Shown here in pieces: positions 36,584 to 48,307 of a stretch of DNA of 64,000 nucleotides (positions within the stretch are counted from its first letter, which is position 1; the number at the start of each line of letters is the position of its first letter). Origin of the DNA: Cyprinodon diabolis (Eukaryota > Chordata > Actinopteri > Cyprinodontiformes > Cyprinodontidae); contig CM060083.1 in assembly GCA_030533445.1 (NCBI GenBank), positions 30,447,666-30,511,665 of the forward strand, in the 5' to 3' direction. Made by a program: the position numbers and the translations under genes. The notes under the pieces are model-generated. The model saw only the letters and a list, made by a program, of their open reading frames with translations. It made no database searches and was not told the DNA's origin.

Positions 36584-37037
36584 TGTGAGGACCCAAATGC
36601 AGAGGCTGAGAGGCAGGGGTGAGTTCTTTGATGATTTAATGGGATAATACAGGTAACAAAAACAGGTATCCAAAACTCCAACATAAAAATTAAACACTAA
36701 CCAGAACCATGGAGACATCAGGGGAAAACTATCACAAGGAGCCAGGGTGAGACAAAGTAAGACGAGGAACCAGCACAGAGGGACTGCACAGGGAGTGTAT
36801 TTATGGCTGACTGAACAAAGGCAGGACTAACGAGCTGATAAGCAGCAGGTGTGAGTAGAGCTGATGAGGAAGCCAAGGGAAAAGAAAACACAAGGGGGCA
36901 ACAGAGGACAGACAAAGAAAAACCTAAGAAACTTAAATGAATCCAGAACACACCAATAAAGCTAGAAAACAAGGAAAAACCTGGATGAACTTGAAACTGA
37001 AAACTTAGAGAAAACCAACAGAACCAAGATCGTTACA
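36584..37037 (-). mobile_element. Solo-LTR-like block, antisense
   Basis: Read on the minus strand, the block starts 'tgtaacgatcttggttctg', has an A+T-rich possible TATA ('ccataaatacactccctg'), runs through pyrimidine-rich phrases ending 'catttgggtcctcaca', and is bounded TG...CA. The layout resembles fish Gypsy-like LTRs that end 'gcatttgggtcc'. No internal gag-pol sequence is attached. Flanking bases do not show a clear target duplication, so a solo LTR is the best but uncertain reading. Confidence 0.45.
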
Positions 37038-38931
37038 AAAAAACAAGCTGTTTGTGTTTGCATGTACAAGTTGAAATTCAAGGGACATGATTCTGAACAA
37101 GCTGAAGGTATAAAAGGTGTAACATTAACATTTACAAGGTATTGTTCCATAGGTGGGATTGATTTAACAAGTTTGGCTAGCAACTTGTGTCTAATTGAAG
37201 GAGCTATGAAAGCCAAAGCAATGTCTTTTCTTCTACTCTTAGCTATTAATTCAACATAGTTCACCATGATATTTATGTGACTAAAATATGATCTGTCTCT
37301 TAACTCCCTGTTGTTAATAAAGTGTCAAACTGTGCCTTCCTCTGCAGGTCTCGGTGCAGTAAAAAGCCTTGAGCAGACCTCTAGGTTTCCCCTTAGCTCT
37401 TATGATCATCAGTTAAAGCTCATCATTGACTCCACTTGTAAAGGCTCTGTGTGGTCACAGCTTAAGTGGTGGCCCTATCCTGGCTTCCTAATGTGAGACT
37501 CCTCGATACAGAGCCAAGGATTAACAGAAATGGGGCTTTTATAATTATATCATCATGATTCCAGGCCATTTCCTGCTGGTCCTTTTAATTAAGTGGATAA
37601 TTTTTCTCAAGGGAAGATCAGCTTTAAAATACTTACCTGCTATTTGAAAAAAGACATTTTCTTCAAAAATTAAAAATTAAAAAAAGTATCATTAATCATC
37701 ACTATTATTTTCTTCCAAGTAGACAAATACATCAGATCTATGGGATCCCTGGAAGGTAATGAGATAGAAATAAATGACTATCTATGGGGATATGTTAATG
37801 AGACTGTAGAAACATTTTCTTTTCCTCCTCCTTCTCAGTCACACTGATGATGACTGTAAAAGCAGCCCTATCTGTGAAGGGTGGAGATGAATCTTTGAGG
37901 GTAATAGGGTCTTCTGTCACTCACGCCTTTGTGAGTGACACTGACAGGTCTAATAATGAGGGAGTTGGCTGGTCGCTCCTCCATTCAAGCGTTTCACTAA
38001 GGAGACCTATCCCTGCTGTCCAGTGGGCAACAGTCACGCGTCCATGCAGCACCCACCTTGCTTTAAAGTGGTTTTATCATTCAAATGGAACACTATAATG
38101 GCCTCCACAGTGACAGCATGCAGAGAGCTGCTTGTTCACAGCTTGGCTGGCTGCCCGTTAATTTTAAGCCTCAAATGACTTTGATGATATACTCCAGCAG
38201 GATCAGAAACTGCTTTGAATATGCTAGAAATATGTTTTTTGCTTCTTGCGAAACATTTCGTAAATACATTAAAGTGATGAGTCAACATCATTTTCCTTTC
38301 CCCACTCAGCCTGGGTAAAAATATCAAATTATATATGTGGAGGAAAGCTATTAAAATAATAAAACATTACAGTCAGTGCCAGGATTTAACAGTTATAGGA
38401 TAGCTGAGCACTTATTGCTGTGATTGAATTACACTTTCCTGTAAAAATACAATGATACACCAGTTTCCATACAACAAACTGGCAGACGGTATTTGAGTGT
38501 GATGGAAGCTATTGACCTTCCTGAAATGATATGTGGGCTTACATTGGAGTGCGCCCCATCACCTCTGAGAATATTTGTTATCAGTTCAGACTTTAAATCT
38601 CACCAGTCAGCATTTGTGCCACTGTAGCAGTGAAGCAGCAGTAAAAAATAACCCAGGATAACAGCCAACATCATTTATTTTGAAGCTAATCTCATGATTT
38701 TCTTACAGCCCTTAAGCAGGTTAGGATCCATTTTTCATTTTCATATTAAGACAGGGTTTAACAAATCCACTTATAGTGTAATTGCTGATGCTATTAAAAT
38801 GGAGATTAGAATGTTAATAAAATCAGATAATTTTTCATACAAAAACTGTCTGCACCAGAAACAAAGTTGAAAAACCGAGATAGGAACTATAGAGAAACAA
38901 ATGGCACAGATGAGCAATATTCCCAGACTGA

Positions 38932-38933
<2 letters not shown>
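37038..38933. other. Unique non-coding DNA
   Basis: No gene is supported. Some parts (about 37,310-37,640 and 37,850-38,330) look less simple and could hold conserved non-coding elements, for example near 'ttttaattaagtggataa' at 37584-37601. This cannot be decided without alignment. Confidence 0.5.

Positions 38934-39021
<88 letters not shown>
38934..39021. repeat. (AT)n microsatellite
   Basis: About 37 AT units, then an interruption 'acatatatatat'. It creates Tyr-Ile runs on both strands. Confidence 0.97.
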
Positions 39022-41643
39022 GCTTTACAGTGGTATAAGTAGTGTTATATAGGACAGCATGAGGGGTTGTTTTATTTGTATCATCTCTGAGCAGGTAAAA
39101 GTGACAGATTAGACAGGGATGAAAATTCGTTATAAAAAGTAAGAGCTGCAAATTAACATCTGAAGAAATTATTTTCTATTTAATCAATACACCGGTGCAA
39201 ATTCTCAGTCAAAATGGAAACGGCAACCATAAAACAGGTTTAAACTGGAGGTCACTGGACCTTAGCTCAGATTTTCTGAAATAATTTTGGCAAATTTTGT
39301 CTACTTGCACTAGAGCAATTTGTAGTATACAAAATAGCTCAGCAGATTATACAGACTAAAGATAGTAGTAATACCTTGTCGGGGGAATACACTCAACCTC
39401 TCAAGCACAAAATCTCAAACAAACTCTTTGTGGAAGCTTTAAAGCTTAAATTGAAAGCTTTTGATGTGATCTTCTGTGCATATATAAATATAAAAGGATT
39501 CAACTTTATTGTCATCACACTGTCACAAGTACAAAGCAACAGAATGTAATTTGCATCTATCCAGAAGTGCTATACGGGATATAAATATTTTTTTATTTGT
39601 GTACAGAGACTATGTTTGTATGGACTATTAATGGTATATGTAAACAGTGATTAATTATAAGAGGCTATAGAATAAATAAATATATTATACATATATTATA
39701 CATATTATATATATTATATAATATGGAAGCTATATACAGATTATACAGAAAAGTTAGGATTTAAACAGAGAGTAAAATTGCTGCTACTAAGCTGTCTGAA
39801 TTTTCTATATGGATTTGTGGTCTAAATGATTTTTTAAATTGTTTTATACAAAGAAATGTTTCTAGTTTTTTTGTATATCTATGATATAGATGTCTGAAAT
39901 GGTGAAATATACTTGTTTTTATGAGGACTGCCACTCATCAAGCCCCTTGAGGGTTTTTCGGCAGTTGTCCATCACATTTTCTTTTTTCGTGAAACATTAT
40001 TCTGTTTTTATGTTTTTGTCATGAAAATAAAATAAATAATAAAAAAAGAAATATACATACATATATAGATATGTTTACATACATATATTTGGAGACAAAA
40101 AAAGGTCACTTGTAAATCAACAATTTCCTGCATGACTATGGGTTTAGCGCAAATATTACTGCCAGTATAATATTTAAAAGTGGCTGCAGTATCAGGCAAT
40201 AACACCTGTATGAATGCTAATTGCAGCTAAAAGAAGCACTTGTTGAAATGACATAACTTTTATTGAAGCCTTCTATGTTCCCTTGATCTTATTTTAACTA
40301 TTTAATATGAGCTACACTTATGAATTTAACCTTTTAAAACATGTCAAACACTGATGGTCAATAACTGTATACATAGCTGCAGATGTTGTATGAAACTATT
40401 ATATGTAAAGAGTAAGTGCAGAACAACATGGTCTCTGTGAGGATAAAAAAGATTAAACTTGGGGAACAAGTGTCTCTTAGTGGTCAGCAGTCTATTTACC
40501 AATGAGATGGCATGAGTAATGTTGTTCATTTAAAGCCAACCTGAAATGCCAGGTGGCCAGGTGTACCGGCACTCCCAAATTGATGAAAGGTTGAGATGCA
40601 CTCCGGGCCTGCAGCCAGGAATTGCACTGGGTTTAAGACAGCGGCAGCCTGGAAAGCTCGCCAGGCCCTTTCCAAGTCTGTGCAATCTGCAATGCAAATC
40701 AATCAGCCGTGTGTGGCCAGAGTGACAGTACCGCAGAGCATCTTGACTTTTAGTCAGTGTTAAAACCATCTTTTTTTTTTTTTTTTTCAGCAGCCATCCA
40801 TCTCCATCAGGTGTCTCTGCTGTTTCACTGCTGTTACTCTAATTAGATGAGTGTCCAGTGAACAGGAATGGAACTGGACAAAAACTTACACTGTAACAAT
40901 AGATGCCATGCATACAGAAAAGATTGTACTTCATGGATCAAAAATAAAAAATAGAGTATTCTGTTTTTAAGATAAAAATGACCAGTGATTTGCTCTACAT
41001 AAAAGAACAAAGTATCAAATCAAACAGGATTCTTTTCCTACTTGTTCTTAGATAATCAATTATGTTTCTCTTTACCCCTATTTTTTATAGATGTATTTGT
41101 TATCTTTGATATATTCCAGCCTTACCATAAATTTATTTATGGTGTTTTATTTTACAGTCGATTACAATTACAACTTTTTTTATGTATTGCTGGCTCCTGT
41201 TTTTCTATGTTTATTATCAAGCACTTTGGGTTCTTAGATATATATATATATATATCTTAAAAGTTAAATAAAGCTTTACACACTGATTTACTTCATGACA
41301 CTAGCATTTCAATGAAAACACATATTAGAGACGGGGACTCCTGGGTTAACTATGGCCATGTAGGTATAATTAAACTTGAATGTATTTTACATAGGAATGG
41401 TGTTATGCTAACCTTAAAAATTTATTTTTTCAATATTAAGTTGAAAAAAATAACATGTTTGAAATTGAAATGGTTTTAAAACTGTTTCAAATGTAAAATG
41501 TATTCAAATCCTTACTTTGGCTCTTTTTAATGAGTTGTTATTTCAGTGGTACAAGGAAAAGTGACAAGCAGCATGTCTGTAACAGCAGACTGCATTGGCC
41601 AACTGCTTTTAGATAAAAATCTCTTGACTACTGCAGCCACACT
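39022..41643. other. Non-coding DNA with one repeat fragment
   Basis: Apart from the fragment at 39500-39730 no clear element is seen. A G+C-richer block lies at 40,540-40,760. A short (AT)n occurs at 41240-41256, followed by 'taaataaagct', which could be another retroelement tail but is too short to claim. Confidence 0.55.
39500..39730 (-). mobile_element. Dispersed teleost repeat, 3'-end fragment (antisense)
   Basis: Plus-strand phrases 'attcaactttattgtcatca', 'tcacaagtacaaagcaacag' and 'ccagaagtgctata' occur in the order of a common fish retroelement tail read backwards. The 3' tail in true orientation would be '...tgacaataaagttgaat'. The rest fades into A+T-rich sequence. Confidence 0.5.
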
Positions 41644-41821
41644 TGTCATGATCTTGGCGCTGATGACTGGCTTAATTACTCATTTCATTCACCTGTCTAA
41701 CTCTGCCTGATTTCTCATTACTGCTCATCTGATCCACCTGCTTTTGCCTCTATTTAAGCTGACTGCTACCGGTCATCACGGCTGATTATATTCGAGCCCG
41801 AGCCAGTGAGATAGTTCACGA

Positions 41822-42060
41822 GCCAGTGGTGAGAGCATTTCAGCGTTACCTTACTGTCTCTGATCACCTGTTCTGCCTCTCAACCACTGAGCCCGTCTGT
41901 TCCCGTCTGATCCGTTTTTAACCTGCCTGTTTCCAGTCATCAGTCATGAAAATTCTTTGGCCAGTGGTGAGATCATTTCAACGTTACCTTAGTGTTTCTG
42001 ATGACCTGATACTGCCTCTGAACCGTTGAGCCTGCCTGTTCCTGTCTGATCCGTTTCCCT
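41822..42060. repeat. Tandem duplication, about 138-bp period
   Basis: Two diverged copies: 'gccagtggtgagagcatttc' from 41822 and 'gccagtggtgagatcatttc' from 41960. Each continues through 'cgttacctta', 'tctgat' and on to 'gtctgatccgttt'. The second copy is incomplete or differs after 42047. Confidence 0.8.
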
Positions 42061-42527
42061 GACATGTCATTGGACTCCTACTGGATTCTGCCTGTTTGTT
42101 GAACTTTGAGCTCTTTCCTGTCACTGACCTGGATTTCCCTTTGGAACCTCTTCGGACTTCTGATCTCCTGGTGCTGAATCCTGAGCACGTCCTCGACACC
42201 AGCTTTGGCTTCGCCCTCTGGACTATTCTGCCTTCCTTTATCTGCTCGGATCTGATCTCCTGCTTGTTCTATGTCCTCTAGGATAACAGCGTCTGGGACT
42301 CTATGAGTGGTGCCCACTGTGTCTTCTTGTCAGCTAACCAGCTGTAATCAACCTCGTTTCCTTGGCGCACACTGAACTATAAAACCAGGTTAGTGACTCA
42401 CACGTTCATAATCATCCACCGTCAGATTGTTGCGGTCACTAACCTGTGTTTTTCTCCTGCAGAGGTTCCTGCCTTAGACGGCCCAGCAGCTCCTACTGCA
42501 GCTCAGATGTTTAACATTTTTGAGTAA

Positions 42528-43083
42528 AGCCGGGCATACACTGTGTGATCTTCGGGACGATTTTCCAGTCGTGCAACAATTTTTCGGGTCGACTTTCAGC
42601 CTGATCGTGCATCGTGTAGTGCACAGGGGGTAACGAGGGGCAGATGTAAACACAGAAGCATGGCGGGGATGCAATTAGTGAAATGGAGTTCCGTCCATAA
42701 AATTGACAGACAGTAGTAGCCACGTTTGCTCAGCCATGTCTTTGTCCAAATACATTGTGGCCTTTTCTTTGTAGGGCTTTCAGCACAAAATTCCACAAAT
42801 TGCCAAGGCAGTGCATTTCACTCTAGTGAGCTTAATATTCTTCTTCTATTTGTTTGACTTCCGGATAGATGAGTCAGAGCAGTTCCATCTCACTGTGGGG
42901 CTGAGTCCGACGTGGATTTTAGACGTACACTGTGAGCAGGTAGATCACATCAGAGAGTCGGGCCGAACATAAATCGTGAGCTGTAAATTTCACACTGTAC
43001 GACAAAACCCTGCAGTTTAGTCGTACAGTGTAAGCAGTAGCTGGGTGCAACAACTGAAGAAATTGTACAGTGTACACCCGCCT
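42528..43083. mobile_element. PIF/Harbinger-type MITE, 556 bp
   Basis: The ends are inverted repeats: left 'agccgggcatacactgtg', right 'gtacagtgtacacccgcct'. Each side is flanked by the 3-mer TAA (42525-42527 and 43084-43086), the target size and type of the PIF/Harbinger superfamily. A subterminal inverted pair 'cactgtacgac' / 'gtcgtacagtg' lies at 42993-43034. No transposase or Myb-like protein is encoded. It interrupts the LTR-like block, so it inserted later. Confidence 0.78.
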
Positions 43084-43139
43084 TAATCCCATTGTCCATC
43101 TTGCCTGGAATACTGGGTCCTCTGTTCTGAGCTGTGATA

Positions 43140-45934
43140 ACTCTTAAAGAAGGGCCAGTCACAATACAGCTATGAAAAGTAATGTGTGTTTATTTTGTTT
43201 AAAATAGAATATAGTATTACTATTTTTTTTGTTTCTTTTTTTGTATTGAATTTTGTTTTCTTTTTTAGTTAAATCTCGAGGCCCAAATGGAAACATAAGG
43301 TGATGTCGTATATCTTTTTTACATTTCTCTATTTTCTGATTCTGTAATTCTATCTAAAAAGATAAGAGTCAAAGTCCTGACTTAGGGTTGAACAAATGTT
43401 AAACCCTGAGTTTAACATCCCATTAAAAATATCATTACGATACAGATAAAATGCAAATACATGCAGGATTTCAATCAGGTTTTAACACCGCTGTGGTATT
43501 TTTAGCCTGAGAAATTGTGTGTATATCTTTACCCAACTCAGCAGAGCAAAAGATGAGCCATGCATCCAAATGGTAATCATCCCCATTTCCACTCACATTG
43601 AATTCACTCAAACCAGGTAGGAGAAAGGGGATTCATTTCTCTCCGATCATCTCTACTGAAGATTGGCAGAGGGGAAATTGGGGAATGGAGCAAAGCAGAT
43701 GATCAAATCTAAGGGTGATTTCTTGTGTCATTTCACTAAACACTAGATTTATCCAGGCCTTGTTGCTATGGCTGCAGTGCATTCAGTAGAAAATTGGAGA
43801 CAAAGAGTAAACCCACTCAGAGATCACTTGGTTATACTTTCATTATATTAGGTGGTTGAGGTGAAATGGCATATAACGCCAGTCGCCGAAACACATGCTA
43901 GAATAAAAACTTGAATAAACGTAGTGACATCAAGAGAGAGGCTACTCGTCACAAGTGCTTTTAATGGGTAAAAATTCCCATTCAGAAACTGAAAAAAATT
44001 ACACACATTAGAGTCAACAAGAAATTATAAGAGGAAAAACATTTAGTAACCTATTTATCAAAAAAAAAAAAAAAATCTAATATTGGAGTATTTTTGTGAC
44101 ACTACTGGAGGGCAGGCATAATGAATGGGCCCTCTGAAGTCATTTAGAACAGATAAAAACTAGTTTTGTTTAATTAGATTTTCAAACGGGTGGGAGAGTT
44201 GGCCCAGTTCTGAGACAGAACAGCCTCTGAAGATGCACTCAAAAGCTTTAATGAACAAGGCTAGTCTGAAATTGATGATAAATCTCCATTTTTATAATTT
44301 TGACAATTGCAATGTAAAGGCTGAACCTTTTAAAATGAATAATAAAGAGACAGGGGTTAAATTCCATTCCATTCTAACCATGAATCATAAGACCGGGGAT
44401 GTATACATAAATACAAAAGGTTAGTTTCCACTCTTTTTTTCTGTTGCTAGATATACAGAATTATTTCTCCTTATTAAAGAGTCATATAGGGGTAATTGGA
44501 AAACTATGAACTCTGACCCTATATGGATTACAAAATCAACCCAAACCTTAACATCTTAGGACAAGGTCAGTTGTCGGTCACCAAACAGCTGTGAGGGAGT
44601 GATATGAGGACACTGTTATAAAATTAATCAATATATGGAACTAATTTATGGAAGTTTATGAAAAAGGCTGAAGAATTTATTTATTTTATATTTTTTTCCA
44701 CAAATGCTTAATGGTGATGTGAGAAAAGATTTGATGATCTCAACTATCAGTATGTCTTATCAAAACAGAGACAAGCCCAGCACCTCCTGAAACATCTTAT
44801 TGTTGAGTAAAATATGTGTTTACAGAAGACATATGTTTAAAGATAGCTTGTTCTTTATAGCTACAGAAGGAAAACATGTTTTATGAAAGGTGATATTAAG
44901 GGGACGTTGGTGATTCTTTTTGAGCCAGAAGAACCACATATCAATACCACTGTCATTGCAAACATGGTAATATTGACAAATTAAAGTTAAAATGTAGTTT
45001 TTAAAAAACACTTTCTAACTTTTATATAAAATGTATGGTATTCTTTGAAATTGCTAAATATTTTGAGGTAACTCATCGGAAGATTTTTAAGAACTTTGCA
45101 GAGGCATAAAATAAAACCCATTACTATATATGTAGTACAATATAAGTTAATTAAAAGATAGTTCATTTTCTAGTCAATCAATGTTACTATATACTTTAAC
45201 AAATCAAATTTTAAAATAAAAGGATAGTAACTTTGTAAGACAGAGTTCTGAAAGGTAAAAAAGAATAGTTTCATTGCACCCTTATTTTAGGATTTACCAT
45301 AAGCATTACGACATTGCATGTGTATAACTTTGACAGTCGTTTTGTAGCAGTGTATTGCTGTAACAAATGTTCAGTTTACTTTTTTTCTCCAAGTAATAAA
45401 GGCACTGGGTTTTTTTTCAAGCATGGAAAGTTGACTGAGTTAGAATGTAGTACAAAGTTAGAATAGTTAATACTTTACTCTTAAAATATAGAGTTGGTTA
45501 GTGTCACAAAAGACTAAAATATATACTTTATCATATGAAAAAAATATATCTACAGATTATTTTGTAAATATTATTTATTTTCCTGGCATACTTTTTAATT
45601 AAACAATTTCTATGCAACAGATCATTGTGGAAACATTGTTGCACAGGTGTTTCTTTTGATAGAAACACCTTTGTAAAGGTTTCAAAACAAAATTGTCATG
45701 AAATAACTTATATTTTGTTGAATAAAAGTTTTTAAATCGCTATTGCACATAATAATGACAGCAATGAACCCCGTTAATAACCAATAATCAACTGTTTGCT
45801 GTTTGGAAGATTACCTTTAGTTAACGAGCCACAGGTATTTCAGGTTGGAAAACTTTCTTTCGCCAACCTTTAACGTCTTCCACTGATTCTCAGAGAGACC
45901 GAATTATGTAGCCTGAGGTGCTCCGAATAATTTA
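43140..45934. other. A+T-rich non-coding DNA
   Basis: No gene or clear element. It contains poly-A at 44060-44075 and a small perfect hairpin at 45645-45670. Confidence 0.6.
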
Positions 45935-46411
45935 CAGTATTTTCCGGAATATAAGTCGCTACTTTTTCCCCAAGCTTTGAACCATGCGGCTTATAAGAAG
46001 GTGTTGCTCTTCTGTGGATTTTTCCTAACCGCCAGATGAGGAAGTCAAAGTTGTAAATGAAAGAATTGGGGGATAATTTTCATTTAGCATAAGAACAAGC
46101 GAGCAGCAGGCATGACGGAGAACAAATGCAACAAATTCACACACTTTGGCATTTATTTGCTGCATTAAAGCTGCTAAACCTGTGAACAGACTGGGCGTAA
46201 CTCCTGCAGAGCTTAAATAAAGAGCTGAAGAAGCAACAGCTTTCTTTGTCCCTTTTCCAGGGGCTGTATGTAGAGCTCCCCCTAAAGGTTTGGAGGAGAA
46301 AGTTCTGTAGATGTCAGCCCGGTATGGCTTATATATGTAAGTTTAAAGTTTGTTTTTTAATTGGTGGGCGCGACTTATAGTGAGGTGCGCTCTATAGTCT
46401 GGAAAATACGG
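45935..46411. mobile_element. TA-flanked MITE with 'cagtattttcc' ends, 477 bp
   Basis: The left end 'cagtattttccggaatataa' and the reverse complement of the right end, 'ccgtattttccagactata', form inverted repeats. The similarity extends into 'agtcgc' and 'aagtcgcgcccacc'. TA lies directly outside both ends (45933-45934 and 46412-46413), which fits a Tc1/mariner or pogo-like element. No open frame encodes a transposase, so it is non-autonomous. I remember the 'gtattttccggactataagtcgc' end as widespread in fishes. Confidence 0.75.
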
Positions 46412-46413
46412 TA

Positions 46414-48037
46414 TGTTACTTCTCGCTGGAAAAATTCATTAAATTAAGAAAATAATACTTTAAACCTAACGCTATAAAGTGTATGATTATTATTTAACAA
46501 CAATATATTGAAATGCAGGACAGGATAAGGCTCAAGGTAATGTCCAAATTTTCAGTACAATTACAGTCTTCTCAAAGTCTCCTCCATGTCTTTTGAATTA
46601 AGGAGAAGTTTGGTATCCTTCAACAATAATACTCTTCATTGCCTTTGGAACAAAAAAGAAAATATCAAAAAACACTATGGGATATAAAAGTAAAACAAAA
46701 AAAAGCAGAAAAAATAACTGAGTGCATCCTCTTGTTTGTTTTTATGTCCAATTTGTTCATCAAAGTCTACCACTTCTTTCAAGTTCCCATGTAGCAAGAC
46801 TTTACATGTGTACTTACAACAGAGACGGATTGTTGGGCAAGATGGAAGAACACAACCTCATTATTGAGATGGAACTAAAAAGGATTTAGAGTTGAACTGC
46901 ACGCCAATCACCGTCCACAATTTATGTTCTATTGAACATCAGGGACTGATTCAGGTTCTTATGCTTTAATTGGATAAAACTAAAGGCGGAGAAAGGATGA
47001 CCCTTTGGATGACCCTTATCCATAGAGCTGTGCCTGGAGCACAACCTTATGAATGACCCTGGTGTCAGAGGTTGATGAGGACAACCCGGCTTAACCCCCT
47101 GGACACATCAGCCCATGAGGCCATTTAGCATCATTTGAAATCATGTGTCAAAAGACACTGCAAGCATCTGGGAGGCCTTGTTTTCAATACGACTGGGACG
47201 GGGCAACAAAATGAACCATGACATGTGAATTGGTGGATCTCTCACAAAAGGAGATACAGACTAAATTAAATCCCATTAGGCTAAGAGGGAAATGGCTTTG
47301 CACAGACACAAAGAGGATCTTAAACATGAAGCAAAAAAATAAATAAAATCCATATTAGAAGAAAAATGTTGAATTCAAATTGGAAATAATCCGTAAACAG
47401 CATAGTCCTCAAACAAACAATTCAACTGTCTGTTTAAAAAAAAATTCACTGGTGCAGGAAGACTGGAATATTGTAGAAAACTGAAAGGTAATATGTTCAC
47501 AAAACAGAATCAAAAAGTTGAACTTATAAAACTACTGAGATTTAATTTAACAAAAACAAAATGTACAAACTAATTAGAGGAGATTTTTTGCAAAGGTTTT
47601 AATGGTATTGAGGTTTTTTTTTTTTTTTTGCATAGAAATAACATCAAAATAAAGTGTTAAAACTTATCTTTGTAATAGTTTTTATTGAAAGTGATGATGA
47701 AAAGAAGGCAGAGTCAGCCTCATTCTAAGTTTTATTTGAGACCTTATGCCAATCAATCTCGTACCTTGACTTTTCATTTTAGAGAAATGTATATATTTTG
47801 TGATTTAACAGCAATTTACATAAAAAGTGACCACCAAAAATACATTTTGACTACAAAACATTTTAGAAATAGGAAGAATTTTGTCAAGGGGAGTTTGAGA
47901 GCATAGGCCTAATTGGGTGAAAACAGCTGAAGCAGACACCCAACATCCCACTGATACATGTACTGCTAGTGACACTGCCTGACACTGGAAAACAGGCTGA
48001 CATTTGTTCTCTAAATAGAACAAAAAACATTTAGCTG
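46414..48037. other. Non-coding DNA
   Basis: No supported gene or repeat beyond A runs. The block at about 46,950-47,260 has higher complexity but no splice-bounded frame. Confidence 0.55.
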
Positions 48038-48307
48038 CACTGTAAAATCAATCTAGAAATAGGTAAAAACCCTCAATTTCAGTAGATAAATAAGATGATT
48101 TGCCAATAAATGAAATAGAATTTGTATTCTTAAAATAAGTGAATTAGATAATATGTACTTGGAATAAGACAATACAATGCGTTCCTATCATTTTTAATGT
48201 AAATTGTCTAGTTCAATTGGCAGGGTGTATCACCTGCTCAATTTAAGAAAACAATGACCTTTTTTTACGAAAATATTACTTATTTAGATTTTAATTTTGT
48301 TGCAGTG
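48038..48307. mobile_element. MITE with 'cactgyaa' ends, about 270 bp
   Basis: The left end 'cactgtaaaatcaatctaga' matches the reverse complement of the right end, 'cactgcaacaaaattaaaat', imperfectly. The interior has 'cttggaataagaca' and 'ttcaattggcaggg', both typical of a common teleost MITE with 'acactgcaaaaa' ends. The target duplication is not clear. Confidence 0.6.

Larger units (their letters stand above)
41644..43139 (+). mobile_element. LTR-like block, interrupted by a Harbinger-type MITE
   Basis: It starts 'tgtcatgatcttggcgctg', similar to the start of the antisense block at 36584-37037 ('tgtaacgatcttgg'). A possible TATA ('tatttaagctg', about 41751) and long pyrimidine-rich stretches of LTR style follow. 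After the MITE insertion the sequence resumes 'tcccattgtccatcttgcctgg' in shortened form and reaches 'actgggtcctctg', the phrase typical of the ends of such fish LTRs. An internal tandem duplication is present at 41822-42060. No gag-pol genes are attached. The outer ends and a target duplication are not certain. Confidence 0.5.

Noticed and set aside
41640..43140. An endogenous retrovirus or complete LTR retrotransposon
   Set aside because: There is no gag, protease, reverse transcriptase, integrase or envelope reading frame next to either LTR-like block, nor a paired LTR in the same direction.
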